This document shows positions 45,476 to 58,784 of a stretch of DNA of 64,000 bases, in pieces. The notes beneath the pieces were generated by a model that was not told the origin of the DNA, ran no database searches, and saw only the letters and a program-made list of their open reading frames with translations. The position numbers and the translations under genes are program-made. Numbering within the stretch: the first letter of the stretch is position 1; every line of letters starts with the position of its first letter. The stretch comes from Stictocephala bisonia (taxonomy: Eukaryota; Arthropoda; Insecta; Hemiptera; Membracidae). The DNA lies in NCBI GenBank assembly GCA_035578905.1, contig JAQJVL010002656.1, positions 1 to 64,000 of the forward strand. Direction: 5' to 3'.

Positions 45476-46330
45476 TTGTTTCAGTTTATATTAGTTATTC
45501 TAAATATTCATAAACATGTTTTATTCAATTTAATTGATCACCTAGACTAGGCTATGAAAATCGTAGTTGTTGAAAGATAAAATAAAAATCATTAAATAAA
45601 TAAAAACAAAAAGGCAAAAACAAAAGTAAAAAAAAAAAAAAAAAAAAAATGCAGTCACATATTGTTCTATTAAAGGACAGTTTGTAAACAGAGCAAATAC
45701 TGAGGTGAAGAGCTCTTACTCCGTGGAATAATTCAATTAAATATATTTTTTATATTTAAATGAAGAAGAAACAAAATTTAGAGTTTTTTTATATTTTCTT
45801 CAGTGCATATGCCAGACTTAATTTTTTAACAAGAAACATTTTAAAAATGTCAATTTTTCCGAATCACTTCAATAACAAAATAAAACTTAGTGAAGCATAC
45901 AATTAAATAGATTAGATACAAAGATCTATATGGAGGTTTTTTTTTTATATTTCTGCTGAAATAAATAATTTATTTTATACTTGAAGAGTTCAAATTGTGT
46001 GGAATAATTCGCATCACAAATTTTATTGCACCCTTTTCTGATGTTTCATTCAGAGAGATTTACCACAATACCTTAGCGTGATGCAGGCGATGAAGCTATA
46101 GTCACGCCTCTTCCATTATCAGCTGTTTATGACGGAGAATTATTATTGATTTAATCTGTATCCGGATGGCCTTTTTAACCCTTTTTTCTTTTTTTACTAC
46201 CGTAGCAAGACTCAATGCTTAAATCGAGCAGAAATACAGAAAACTTCCATAAGAATGTTTTATTTTAATCAATTAATTTATTTAGAGTAAAATTTCACTA
46301 GATAGACTCAGAAATATTAAGGTCTAAAGA
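45476..46330. other. Non-coding AT-rich DNA with A22 run
   Basis: Contains an A run at 45628-45649. No gene was recognised. Confidence 0.6.
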
Positions 46331-47050
46331 GTTAAACTTGACGTTAAAGTGAAGTTAAACTTGACGTTAAAGTGAAATTAAACTTGACGTTAAAGTGAAG
46401 TTAAACGTGACGTTAAAGTGAAGTTAAACGTGACGTTAAAGTGAAGTTAAACGTGACGTTAAAGTGAAGTTAAACGTGAAGTTAAAGTGAAGTTAAACGT
46501 GACGTTAAAGTGAAGTTAAACGTGACGTTTAAGTGAAGTTAAACGTGAAGTTAAAGTGAAGTTAAACGTGACGTTAAAGTGAAGTTAAACGTGACGTTAA
46601 AGTGAAGTTAAACGTGAAGTTAAAGTGAAGTTAAACGTGATGTTAAAGTGAAGTTAAACTTGACGTTAAAGTGAAGTTAAACGTGACGTTAAAGTGAAGT
46701 TAAACGTGACGTTAAAGTGAAGTTAAACGTGGTTAAAGTGAAGTTAAACGTGACGTTAAAGTGAAGTTAAACGTGACGTTAAAGTGAAGTTAAACGTGAA
46801 GTTAAAGTGAAGTTAAACGTGATGTTAAAGTGAAGTTAAACTTGACGTTAAAGTGAAGTTAAACGTGACGTTAAAGTGAAGTTAAACGTGACGTTAAAGT
46901 GAAGTTAAACGTGACGTTAAAGTGAAGTTAAACGTGACGTTAAAGTGAAGTTAAACGTGACGTTAAAGTGAAGTTAAACGTGACGTTAAAGTGAAGTTAA
47001 ACGTGACGTTAAAGTGAAGTTAAACGTGACATTAAAAGTGAAGTTAAAAG
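46331..47050. repeat. 23-bp minisatellite, about 31 copies
   Basis: The unit contains GTGACGTTAAAGTGAAG. Variants ACTTGACG, GTGAAG and GTGATG occur in repeating order, so blocks of several units have been copied. Confidence 0.95.
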
Positions 47051-47102
47051 TTGCTAATTATTAAAAACACATATTTTTTATTCCTTGGCAAGTGAAATGA
47101 AA

Positions 47103-47183
47103 TGTTCAATTTAGCTGCATCTGGAACATATCATTTCAGCTAAATGTTCCAGATGCATTTAGCTGAATATTTATTCAGCTAAA
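47103..47183. repeat. Compound palindrome
   Basis: The outer arms CAATTTAGCT and AGCTAAATTG, middle arms GCATCTGGAACA and TGTTCCAGATGC, and a separate hairpin AGCTGAAT-ATTT-ATTCAGCT are all perfect. Confidence 0.85.
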
Positions 47184-47774
47184 TTGATAAACATTTAATT
47201 ATTTGTAATATGAACCAGTGATGAAGCATAAACCCTAAACTAATAATGCCATTAAATGATTTGTTCTCTAGTTTCACCTAAAATGTGTTAGTTTTAAAAA
47301 CACTCGGAGGGTTGGAAATCTCCAAAAGATTTACCAATGTGAACAATATAATGATAACAAATAACTTTCAAACAACAATTACTGGAATCTTGTTGGTAAT
47401 TTAGAAATATGTAATTTTGAATTAAGACAGATTCTCGTAAAGAAAAGGAGCTATACAAACCGAAAATATCAAAGCTAATGGAATAATTTGACAATTGGAA
47501 GCATAAACTGTAATTAAAAGATTATTAACTACTTGCTAACCTATAAACATTTAACTATAAAAAATACTTTTTTTAAAGATTTTAGCTTACTTACTTTTTT
47601 CTTTCTCTTTTAGATTCCTCCATGCATGTTCGTTATGTTTATTTCAATTTCCCTGTATCTGTAATTAATCTAACAATTACAAGAATATTTGCGAGTTTTT
47701 ACAAATTTTCATTCATCATTAACATACATGCAAACAAGTAATGAGGGAAATACATTTTCAGTAATTTAGGATCT
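47184..47774. other. Non-coding AT-rich DNA
   Basis: No recognised feature. Confidence 0.6.
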
Positions 47775-47945
47775 TTTTTTAACTTCACTTGCCAGTTCAC
47801 ATGGGCCTGCAAACCTGTGCGTGGACTTAAAGCGAACGAAGCGCCGACCTTTATCTCTGTTTGAAATTCAAACCTTTGACTTTGATTCCCTAGTCCGAAG
47901 CATGAACCACTGACCCACCACGCTGGTATTTTACATCTTGGTCGA
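47775..47945 (-). mobile_element. tRNA-derived SINE (copy 2, best preserved)
   Basis: The minus strand reads TGGGTCAGTGG (A box), about 45 nt, then GGTTTGAATTTC (B box), then a tRNA-unrelated body ending GCCCATGTGAACTGG and an A-rich tail. Box spacing fits a tRNA head. Confidence 0.65.
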
Positions 47946-48949
47946 CTGCTTTTCCGTTTTGTCTCGTATCTTAAACTATACGTACTGAAATTTCAAGAAT
48001 ATTCCCTTATATGCTGATTACATGTGAAATGAAAAGCATAGAGAAATAAAGTATTATTCTCCAGAATTATTGACAGCTTTATATTCTGGATTAGGCAAGG
48101 TCAATAGTGAACTAAATCCAGAGACCGCTAAATTACCTGCTAATTCAAAGAAGATCTCAGGCTAAGGTTTGCTAATGAAGCACTCAATCTGTCTGCTGTG
48201 GAAGGTGGGTGGTTAGAGGGGAGGAGCTGGCGGGGGAATATTTACCCAGCTTGAAGTAACGTTATTCTTCAGTGATATACCTTCGTGGAATATGTTTTGT
48301 ACTCCTGGTGTGTAAGGAATATCAATAAACTGATAATAATCTGAAAATGTACAAAATATTTAATAATAAGATATTTTTAAAAAACCTATATTCATAAATG
48401 ATGTCTTAGTTGTAATACGATACAATAATAGTAATATATTACAGAATTATCCAAAAAAATTTTTTTTTAAGGAGAGATCGACTTCTTTATTAACCATTCC
48501 TCATAGACTATTGAGCTGTGTGAGGAACTTATTTAGTCAGAGTAAGAGTGAACCAGTACAGTACAGTCCAAGGTGAATATTACTGATAAATATTTTCAGT
48601 CTAGGCCGGATTCGAAGCAGAGCTTGTCTTGTAATAATGCTAAAATATAAAAATTATTAAAAACACTTTCCAAAAACAGAAATTCTCACACTAGAAAAGC
48701 GATATCCTAATAAGACTAGATTTGCATGTTTAAGGCAAATGTTTACATTGCAAATTGATTGAAAATAACATAGCATTCAATTTCAAACGTGTAAGTAAAA
48801 AAACGTGTTTCTTTATTATTTAACCACTGTTGTTTTCTTTGAAGATCGTTACATTCTCTTTTTTTGTAAAGTTGCATTATTCTTTTAAATTATACAGCTA
48901 GATCTCAAGCCCACGAATCTGAAGAAGGTTGAAAAAAGTCGTGTTTAAT
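47946..48949. other. Non-coding AT-rich DNA
   Basis: No recognised gene. A short GC-richer patch at 48180-48240 has no reading frame of note. Confidence 0.5.
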
Positions 48950-49815
48950 TTTTGGTAGTAAAGTTCGTGGTGATACGGTTCGTGGTAGGATGGTTCATGG
49001 TAGCAAGGCTCGTGGTGACAAGATTTGTGGTAGCAAGGTTCGTAGTAGCAATGTTTGTGGTAGCAAGATTCATGGTAGCAAGGTTCGTGGTAGTAAGATT
49101 CGTGGTAGTAAGGTTAGTGGTACCAAGGTTCGTAGTAGAAAGGTTTGTAGTAGAAAGGTTCATGGTAATGTCGTTAGTGGTAACAAGGTTCTTGCTAGTA
49201 TGGATCGTGGTAGCAAGGTTCGAGGTATTAAGGTTCGTAGTAGCAAGATTCATGGTAGAATGGTTCGCGGTAGCGAGGTTCGTGGTGACAAGGTTCGTGG
49301 TTGTAAGGCTTGTAGTAGGAAGGTTCGTGGTAGCAAGGTCCGTGTTATTAAGGTTTGTGGTAGTAAGATTCGTGGTAGTAAGGTTTGTAGTATCAATATT
49401 CGAGGTAGTAAGGTTCGTGGTAACAAGATTCATGGTGAAAGGTTTGCGGTAGCAAGGTACGTGGTGGCAAAGTTTGTGGTAGCGAGGTTCGTAGTAGCAA
49501 GGTTTTTGGTAGCAAAGATCATGGTGACAAGGTTCGTGATAGCAAGATTCGTGTTAAGACGGTTCACGGTATCAAGGTTTGTTCTAGCAAGGTTTGTGGT
49601 GACAATTTTTGTGGAAGGGTGGTTTATGGTGGTAAGATTCGTGGTAGGACGGTTCATGGTATCAATGTTTGTAGTAGCATCATTCATGGTAGCAATATTC
49701 GTGGCAGTGACGTTCGTGGTAGAAAGATTTGTGGTAATAAGGCTTATGGTAACAAGGTTCATGTTAGTAAAGTTCGTGGTAGGACGGTTCGTGGTAGCAA
49801 GATCGTGGTATTAAT
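48950..49815. repeat. 15-bp minisatellite, about 57 copies
   Basis: The core is AAGGTTCGTGGTAGC. Because 15 is a multiple of three and the core lacks stops in several frames, long ORFs appear on both strands (for example TNLATTNLVTT-like and VVARFVV-like). They are artefacts of the repeat. Confidence 0.95.
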
Positions 49816-49959
49816 GTTTAACCGGGTAGAATTCGAGGTTTTAGGGTGCGTTTTCAGATAAAACAATTTGTTTATAAGATTAATTATGTACATTCAACTG
49901 ATTTAAACTATTTTGTTTTCTTCTGAAAACGGACGATTCATAAATTAATTTCCTATGGA

Positions 49960-50280
49960 CACCTGTACTCACCCGCCCATCCATACACGTACAGTGGTCT
50001 TAATCCACCCTTATACATACTGTACAGTGGTCTTTACCCACTCGCGCACCCATAAACGTACAGTGGTCTTGACCCAGCCGTCCACCAATACACATACAGT
50101 GGTCTTGATCCATCCATTCACCCATACACATACAGTGGTCCTGATCCACCTGTCTACCAATACACATACAGTGGTCTTGACCCACCCACCCACCCATACA
50201 CGTACAGTGGTCTTAATCCACCCATACACATACAGTGGTCCTGATCCACCTACCCACCCAGACACGTATAGTGGTGTTGG
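49960..50280. repeat. 36-bp minisatellite (family copy, array 2)
   Basis: About nine units containing CACGTACAGTGGTC and CACCCATACAC. This is the reverse complement of the arrays at 56-57 kb. Confidence 0.9.
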
Positions 50281-50990
50281 CATTGAATTATATGAAGTAA
50301 TAATAGGCCCCTAAACACAAATTGAACGCAAACACAATTGAATTTTTTACTAATTCACCACAATAATGAAAATAATACCTCAAAATGAGATCCTCCTGAT
50401 AAGCCTAAAAGATTGTGATTTTCCTTTAACCTCAGATATTTGTTACGTAATAAAGTGATCATATATTGTAGAATGAAAATGAAAATAGACAGAAATAAAA
50501 AAAATAATACATACTATGTACAATAATCCAGATACCGTAGAAGAATCACATTGGGAGAAATGCTTGCCATATTTATTGAAAATTAATTGTTTTAAATGGC
50601 ACTCTTCAGTCATGAAGTGGAACTAAATTGAGGTTAGTCTGAATTATGTAAAACACCAGAGAAGCTTCAGTAGATTGAATTTAAGATTTTATGTCTCGAC
50701 ATGAAAGGATTTGACTTAACAGGTTTTTGATATTTGATATTTTCGTCTTAAAGAGGTTTTGGAGTTGGAATTTGTTTTATAGAGATTTTGACTGAGGGAA
50801 TTCGTCTCACTAAGGTTTGTACAGTTGAATTTCATTTTAAAGAGGTTGAATTCGAGGTGGAGAGGGTGTGGCTACGGTGTTCATGCTACAAAGGTTTGTC
50901 ATGGACTTGAAAATTTTATTAGTATTTTTGAGATAGTTGGTTATAAGCACTTTTCTTAAAAATGTACTTATAACACGAAGAATTATAGGG

Positions 50991-51027
<37 letters not shown>

Positions 51028-53195
51028 AGGATATCAAAGATTTCATGCATACTGTATTTATAAAAATCATTGTTATGTGCTAATACAAATATTTTATTCA
51101 AAGTTTTATGAGTAAACAACAGCGACTTCATTATCATGGATGAATTTGAAAAGGCGTTGTGTTTAAAATAATAAACAAATACACAACAAATTTACTATAG
51201 AAACTCTCATTAAAAGGTACTCTCAATTAACTCTAATTTGTTCTTATTTTAAATGCAATATTTTTTGTGAACAATAGACAGTGTTAGTCCAGTTGTCACG
51301 CAGTAAACTCACTATCTGATAAATATATCTTAGTGAATTATATGATTATTTTATGATCAATCATAAACTAACACATTGTAAATCAATGTTTATTATACAA
51401 ATGACTCAAGACTTTGTTTATATATTTCAAATATTAAGTATTTGTTTGATCTAAACTAATGTGTTTGGTTATAACCAGAAAGTAATAAAATTGGAAGCTA
51501 CAATAAAAGAGTGTGACCCATCTGCTAGAGTTTTAATTTAACGAGTCATAGACGTGTGATCCGTTGTTTATGATTTTTGTTTAGCAATTTATAACATTTG
51601 CGCTTTATGACTCATAAAATGGCCCCGAGCTCAGAGACAGGATTTGCTACTTATGAATAATTGAAGGACTGAGATCCGCTTACCGAGCAATAATACTCCA
51701 GGCGCAAGCCAACTGTATTCGCTACCTGAATTTCACATGTGCAATCCGAAGATGGACTACTACAATTATTACTTTAAGTATGAAAATGTACAAATATTAT
51801 GGTGATTAGTTTCAGGAAAAAAATTATCCATCCGCAGTCCAGAAGCGTTCATTAAAATATTAGTACATTTTTGTACCTATATTTTAATAAATTTGTGTTC
51901 ATTAACATTGTTTTATAATGAGACATTATATTTCAAAATGATACCCAAAATCCTCCTTATCAATTCCCTTATTCAATTTGTTCAGTTCAAATTATTATTG
52001 TAATATAAAATTTACAATTTAAAAGCTGTATATGATCCGGTCTAGCTACAAGAATTTCAAGGTGAAAACTAATGTCCTTTGTTAGACACATATTTGATTA
52101 CGTAGGCTACAAGCTTCAAGAACTGTACTAATTTTCATAGCCTAAACACTTTGTGGTTCGGATTCCACGTAAACCGTACGTTCCTTAGTTGCCCCAGCTA
52201 TTGGGATATTAATAAATAGCTCTTTCTGAGGAACAGTCAACCTTAGTTAGTAACAATTACTACACTCGTTCATCTACACTCATTACACTAATTCGCCCCT
52301 CATATTCACCATATATTGAGGAACGGCATCTTATTAATCAGTAATATTAATAAAAAACATATATATAATAAGAAATTTATGTTTTTATAATGAAGGAAAT
52401 ATTTATTACACTTGTAGAAAGTAAAGTATAAATAATACGCCTACCTAATACAAATGACTTGCCATATTTTGAAATTTAGCATTAAATTTATCCTTTTTAC
52501 AACATCTATTGTAAGTATGGAACGATATTAATGATAGAAGCTACGTCACTGGAAATCTCTCCCACAAGAAAGCAAACTTTGGCAGATTACTGTAATTAGT
52601 TTTATCCCTTAGATAAAGAGCTTTAATAACTTCTTGAAATTTTAATTTTCCAAATAATGGAAATGTAAAGGAAGTTTTTTTTTGAATGTTTTGAATTTTT
52701 GAAGTTAAATCAACTGTTATTGACTATGGACAGCTTAATTTAATTTAGCTTAGTTGAATAATAAACCTTTGAGGAGATTCCTGTGTGGATCAATATTTGA
52801 AGATGGTAAAATAAACATAACACACTGTTGCAATAATACAACCAACATTTAAAGCGGGTTTAAGGGAGTTTTTGTCATGAAAACAGTTTACCTAATAAAA
52901 CTGAAATATTTTAACTTTTTCTAGTTTGGTTTGAATTATTACACTTCTAATAGTGGGAATTGAACTGGACATACTACCAACAAGGAGGAGTCTTATTTAA
53001 TTAAATTACACAAATTTAAATATATATATATCATGGCTTTAAAAGCCAGCCATCAATCTATAAGAGTAGAGTATAAAGTGTTATACTCTATTATAGAGTA
53101 ATCTATAATCTGTTTCCTTTATATGAATACATAACATTATATTTTTTAACAGTAACATGACTGACAACTAGAATGTAAATAACTTATTGGTTTCT
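50281..53195. other. Non-coding AT-rich DNA with A32 run
   Basis: An A run of 32 lies at 50995-51026. No gene or RNA was recognised. Confidence 0.55.
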
Positions 53196-54918
53196 CAAAA
53201 GCATAGCTGTACAGTGACCACATTTCAAGTTCAAAGCATAGCTGTACAGTGACCACATTTCAAGTTCAAAGCATAGCTGTACAGTGACCACATTTCAAGT
53301 TCAAAACATAGCTATACAGTGACCACATTTCAAGTTCAAAGCATAGCTGTACAGTGACCACATTTCAAGTTCAAAGCATAGCTGTACAGTGACCACATTT
53401 CAAGTTCAAAACATAGCTATACAGTGACCACATTTCAAGTTCAAAGCATAGCTGTACAGTGACCACATTTCAAGTTCAAAGCATAGCTGTACAGTGACCA
53501 CATTTCAAGTTCAAAGCATAGCTATACAGTGACCAAATTTCAAGTTCAAAGCATAGCTATACAGTGACCACATTTCAAGTTCAAAGCATAGCTGTACAGT
53601 GACCACATTTCAAGTTTAAAGCATAGCTATACAGTGACCACATTTCAAGTTCAAAGCATAGCTATACAGTGACCACATTTCAAGTTCAAAGCATAGCTAT
53701 ACAGTGACCACATTTCAAGTTCAAAGCATAGCTGTACAGTGACCACATTTCAAGTTCAAAGCATAGCTGTACAGTGACCACATTTCAAGTTCAAAGCATA
53801 GCTGTACAGTGACCACATTTCAAGTTCAAAGCATAGCTGTACAGTGACCACATTTCAAGTTCAAAACATAGCTATACAGTGACCACATTTCAAGTTCAAA
53901 GCATAGCTGTACAGTGACCACATTTCAAGTTCAAAGCATAGCTGTACAGTGACCACATTTCAAGTTCAAAGCATAGCTATACAGTGACCAAATTTCAAGT
54001 TCAAAGCATAGCTATACAGTGACCACATTTCAAGTTCAAAGCATAGCTGTACAGTGACCACATTTCAAGTTTAAAGCATAGCTATACAGTGACCACATTT
54101 CAAGTTCAAAGCATAGCTATACAGTGACCACATTTCAAGTTCAAAGCATAGCTATACAGTGACCACATTTCAAGTTCAAAGCATAGCTGTACAGTGACCA
54201 CATTTCAAGTTCAAAGCATAGCTGTACAGTGACCACATTTCAAGTTCAAAGCATAGCTATACAGTGACCACATTTCAAGTTCAAAGCATAGCTGTACAGT
54301 GACCACATTTCAAGTTCAAAGCATAGCTGTACAGTGACCACATTTCAAGTTCAAAGCATAGCTATATAGTGACCACATTTCAAGTTCAAAGCATAGCTAT
54401 ACAGTGACCACATTTCAAGTTCAAAGCATAGCTGTACAGTGACCACATTTCAAGTTTAAAGCATAGCTATACAGTGACCACATTTCAAGTTCAAAGCATA
54501 GCTATACAGTGACCACATTTCAAGTTCAAAGCATAGCTATACAGTGACCACATTTCAAGTTCAAAGCATAGCTATACAGTGACCACATTTCAAGTTCAAA
54601 GCATAGCTGTACAGTGACCACATTTCAAGTTTAAAGCATAGCTATACAGTGACCACATTTCAAGTTCAAAGCATAGCTATACAGTGACCACATTTCAAGT
54701 TCAAAGCATAGCTATACAGTGACCACATTTCAAGTTCAAAGCATAGCTGTACAGTGACCACATTTCAAGTTCAAAGCATAGCTATACAGTGACCACATTT
54801 CAAGTTCAAAGCATAGCTGTACAGTGACCACATTTCAAGTTCAAAGCATAGCTGTACAGTGACCACATTTCAAGTTCAAAGCATAGCTGTACAGTGACCA
54901 CATTTCAAGTTCAAAGCA
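53196..54918. repeat. 35-bp satellite, about 49 copies, with higher-order structure
   Basis: The unit contains GCATAGCTGTACAGTGACC. Rare variants mark larger blocks: GACCAAATTT recurs exactly 455 bp apart (53531 and 53986), and CAAGTTTAAA recurs at 53611, 54066, 54451 and 54626, all multiples of 35 apart. Confidence 0.97.
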
Positions 54919-55884
54919 GTATTAATTAATATTAAAACGAAACTAATTTTTATTAATTTACATCGAAATAGCAATTTTAATATAAAAAAGTACAAGAAAA
55001 CTGTGTGCATAACCACACACGTATTTAATTGCCATGGTAATTAAAAGCAAACACTACACTGCAGTTATATAAAAAAGTCTATGTACTTTCAAAGTTCAAA
55101 GTTTCAAAGTCAAAGTTTCGATCAACCCACTTTGGGCACGATAAACAAATACGTAGTTTTGTGCATTGTCTATTTTAGTTTTTGTTTTCTCCAATATTCT
55201 TCCATTTTTTCGGAGGTTCCTTCTAGCGTTGAGCTCAGGTATTATTGGGACCTAAAATTTTGGCCCTTTTGCCTGTTTCAAAGGTTTTATTTTAATATAG
55301 TAAAATAAATAAAAGATACGTTAATCGTACATTTGTTATATTCCATCCCAAAGATATGTGCATAGAAACTTCTTTTCCATGCAGAAAAGAAAAGAAAAAT
55401 CTGAGAGTTTTCGATATTTTTATATACATTTTTATTTGATACATAATAATATTTAATTGTTTTGTAAATTGGATCGTAGTACCTTTCTTTTTATTATTAT
55501 TATTAATTTTTTTAAATTTTCTATAAATCCCTTATTGTTAACAGTGAAGATTTCTGCAACATATTTGTTAACTTATTTTACTAAAAGGGCACCACTTTAA
55601 AATATATTCTATAGAATAAGTGGAAGTTTATTTATTAAATAAAAATAACAATTTAAAATAATTTATAACTTTTTTATCAGAAAAATGATATAACCAAGAT
55701 GAAAAGATTATGCATCTTGATACAAGTATAGCTTGATATCACATAGGGTCTGTGTTAGGTTAGTTTAGAGACGATTTTAGACAGATGGCCATTATGTAAA
55801 AAATGCCAATACATGTACGTTTTGAAACTATAAACTACTTTCACACGTTATAGTTAATGAAGCACCCCCTTGGCCAGGTTGAAA
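54919..55884. other. Non-coding AT-rich DNA
   Basis: It contains a 75-codon frame at 55081-55308 with no recognisable motif; I do not call it a gene. Confidence 0.5.
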
Positions 55885-57235
55885 CCATACATACCCATAC
55901 AGTGGTGATGACCCACCCGCTCACCCATACTCGTACAATGGTGATGACCCGCCCGCCCACTCATACACATATATTGTTGATGACTCACCCCCGCCCAGCG
56001 ATACAGTTATGGTGGTAATAACCGGCCCGCCCACCATACACGTACGGTGTTGATGACCCACCCTTAGGATATATCAAGGGTCAATATCACCATACGTGTA
56101 TGGGTTGGTGGGTGGGTCGGTCAATATCACCGTATGTGTATGGGTGGGTGGGTGGATCAATACCACCGTAAAGTATTAGTTTAGTAATATTTTATTACAT
56201 TTTCGTTATGTAAACTGACTCGTTTCTTTATCAACGAAATAAAGAAGTTAGAGTTTAGTAATATATACAGCTAATTTCAGTATGATTCAGTAAGTGCCAT
56301 ATTTCCATCCATATTTTTTAGTTTTGATACAAGTTGGATGTATATTGCCAACATTATCTACCACGTTTGTGTATTCATTTTGTATTGTTATGCAAACCGT
56401 CTACTGTACGTGTATGGGTGGGCAGGTGGGTCAATACTACTGTACGTGTATGGGTGGGCGGGTAGGTTAATACCACCGTATGTGTATAGTTGGGTGGGTA
56501 GGTCAATACCACCGTATGTGTATGGTTGGGTGGGTAGGTCAATATCACCGTATGTGTATGGTTGGGTGGGTAGGTCAATATCACCGTATGTGTATGTTTG
56601 GGTTGGTATATCAATACCACCGTATGTGTATGGGTGGGTGAGTGGGTCAATATCACCGTATGTGTATGGGTGGGTGGGTGGGTCAATACCACCGTAAAGT
56701 ATTAGTTTAGTAATATTTTATTACATTTTCGTTATGTAAACTGACTCGTTTCTTTATCAACGAAATAAAGAAGTTAGAGTTTAGTAATATATATACAGCT
56801 AATTTCAGTATGATTCAGTAATTGCCATATTTCCATCCATATTTTTTAGTTTTGATACAAGTTGGATGTATATTGCCAACATTATCTACCAAGTTTGTAT
56901 ATTCATTTTGTATTGTTATGCAAACCGCCTACTGTACGTGTATGGGTGGGCAGGTGGGTCAATACTACTGTACGTGTATGGGTGGGCGGGTGGGTTAATA
57001 CAACTGTACGTGTATGGGTGGGTGGGTGGGTCAAGAAGGTTGTGTAGTATGCATCTAACCTTCTAAACGTATACAGCTGAGCTTATTGCCAGTTCATTGT
57101 CACTTTCAATACCACTGTACTTGTATGGGTGGGTTAGTACCACTGAACATGTATGGGTGGGAGGGTTGGTTAGTACTGCCCACCCATTCCGTTTATTGGT
57201 TGATGACTCACCCGCCCCCATACACTTCTGGTTTT
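55885..57235. repeat. 36-bp minisatellite arrays 3-6 within a duplicated segment
   Basis: Units of GTACGTGTATGGGTGGGT type occur in both orientations (55,885-56,055 reverse; 56,080-56,170, 56,400-56,695, 56,930-57,035 and 57,105-57,230 mostly forward). The unique sequence between arrays at 56161-56400 is repeated 526 bp later (56687-56930) almost unchanged. Confidence 0.9.
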
Positions 57236-58784
57236 ATAACTGTGCTGCAGTGTATCATTTTGAATCCTGATATAGTGATATTTGCTCTTTTATATACAAA
57301 ATATAAAAACATAATAAAGCCAGTAATGCAACACACGTGAAAAAAACCAAATAAACATTGCAACATTATGTATCGATATTTGTACAAAGTTTCAACCTCA
57401 TCGGAGACGAAAAATATTTTTTTCGAAAAAATAGCGTGCGCGCACAACACACAACAACAACAATAATAATAGTAATATATGCTGAACAGTAATATTCCAA
57501 ACACAATACAATAATTAATTGCCAACAAGTATTTAAAATGAGGTTTAATTATTTAATTATTCAGTACACCTCTCATTTAATGTTCATTTAAGTCAGTTCA
57601 AATATTCTATTTATTAAAGCCAAACACAAGTTAAAGCATTTTTAAAGAGGTTGTGGAGTTTAAGTTGAGGTAGATATATGGTACCGTACTTAAAACTGGC
57701 AGGTTAGGTCTGTTGGTATTGATCCATTTAATGGAGTCTACACTAAACCCGTGTGGAATCACTGCAGGTATTTGTCAGCATTGACTTCATTTGATATAAA
57801 CCACCCTCTCGACTCAATTATGTTTATTGTTGGATACAATTACAACACAATACTCAGATTTGAGATTGTGACACAACTTATGCGTATTTTAAAGTCAAAA
57901 TAAATTACTATAAATGTGTAGGATGAGTGTCTATAACTTGTGTAGTTTAGTTACTAACTGAGTTGACACTAAGTTAGTAACTAGACTTAATTTAATTAAT
58001 TAATTTGGGGTGTTTTAAAATATACTCTATACTGCAAAAATGGGTCACTGGATTTCTGAAGCTGAAAATAAAAAAATTATATTCTGTTTCTTTTTCTTTA
58101 GACTTCGTTCCTCTTTATAAAGTAGTCTGCCGTTGTGTTTTAAACTTTGTCGTTGTTACATTTCCAGTTATTATTGGCCATTTTCAAATGTTATATCTTA
58201 AGAAATTATCCATAACGTTTTCCTGTCTTTGTTCTCTTGTTATGTGCACTTTCTAATGTTACAATTCCCATTTGTCATCTGTTGTTCCCTATTGTTAGCC
58301 ATTTATGAAAAATATTTATAAATTCACCAACCCAGTAGATAATGAATGAATAAATTTAAACTAAAAATTAATAATAGTATTAGTTGAAATTCTCTTTGAA
58401 TTTTTGTTTGTCGATCGTAAAGTAATTTTTTGTTAAATAAATAAGTAAGTAATGTATTTGTTTGTTCATACAATTTATGGATTCAAATCAAACAGTGACA
58501 CTAATTGCATATTTAATAAAATAAAACAATCCTAAATTTGTATGAATGGGTTTGAAACAATCTGAATGGTTAACAGTTTTTCGGAATCTAATTAGCAGTT
58601 ATAAAGTTAAATAAAAGCACAGTGCTTTAAGGTGTGGTAAATATTTAATTTGCAAATTAGTTCTGGACGCAGGATGAGCGATTGGGGATGTGGGCTCCAG
58701 TGTTTTTCTTTGCTGTCCACACGCACGCAAGGACGGTACTCCGACGCCAAACCTAGTATATGCTGCTCTGTATCGTGAATAACT
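57236..58784. other. Non-coding AT-rich DNA
   Basis: It contains an 83-codon frame at 58005-58256 without a recognisable domain. Nothing else was recognised. Confidence 0.5.

Noticed and set aside
48945..49861. Long ORFs on both strands (up to 274 codons)
   Set aside because: They arise from a 15-bp tandem repeat without stops; there is no domain or composition typical of a gene.
53196..54918. CRISPR array
   Set aside because: The 35-bp repeats are contiguous with no unique spacers, in a eukaryotic context, so it is a satellite.
56338..57047. ORFs with YVYGWVG and HTHTV repeats
   Set aside because: They are frame artefacts of the 36-bp minisatellite.
58005..58256. 83-codon ORF with hydrophobic C-terminal half
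   Set aside because: AT-rich DNA gives hydrophobic frames by chance; no splice context or family match.
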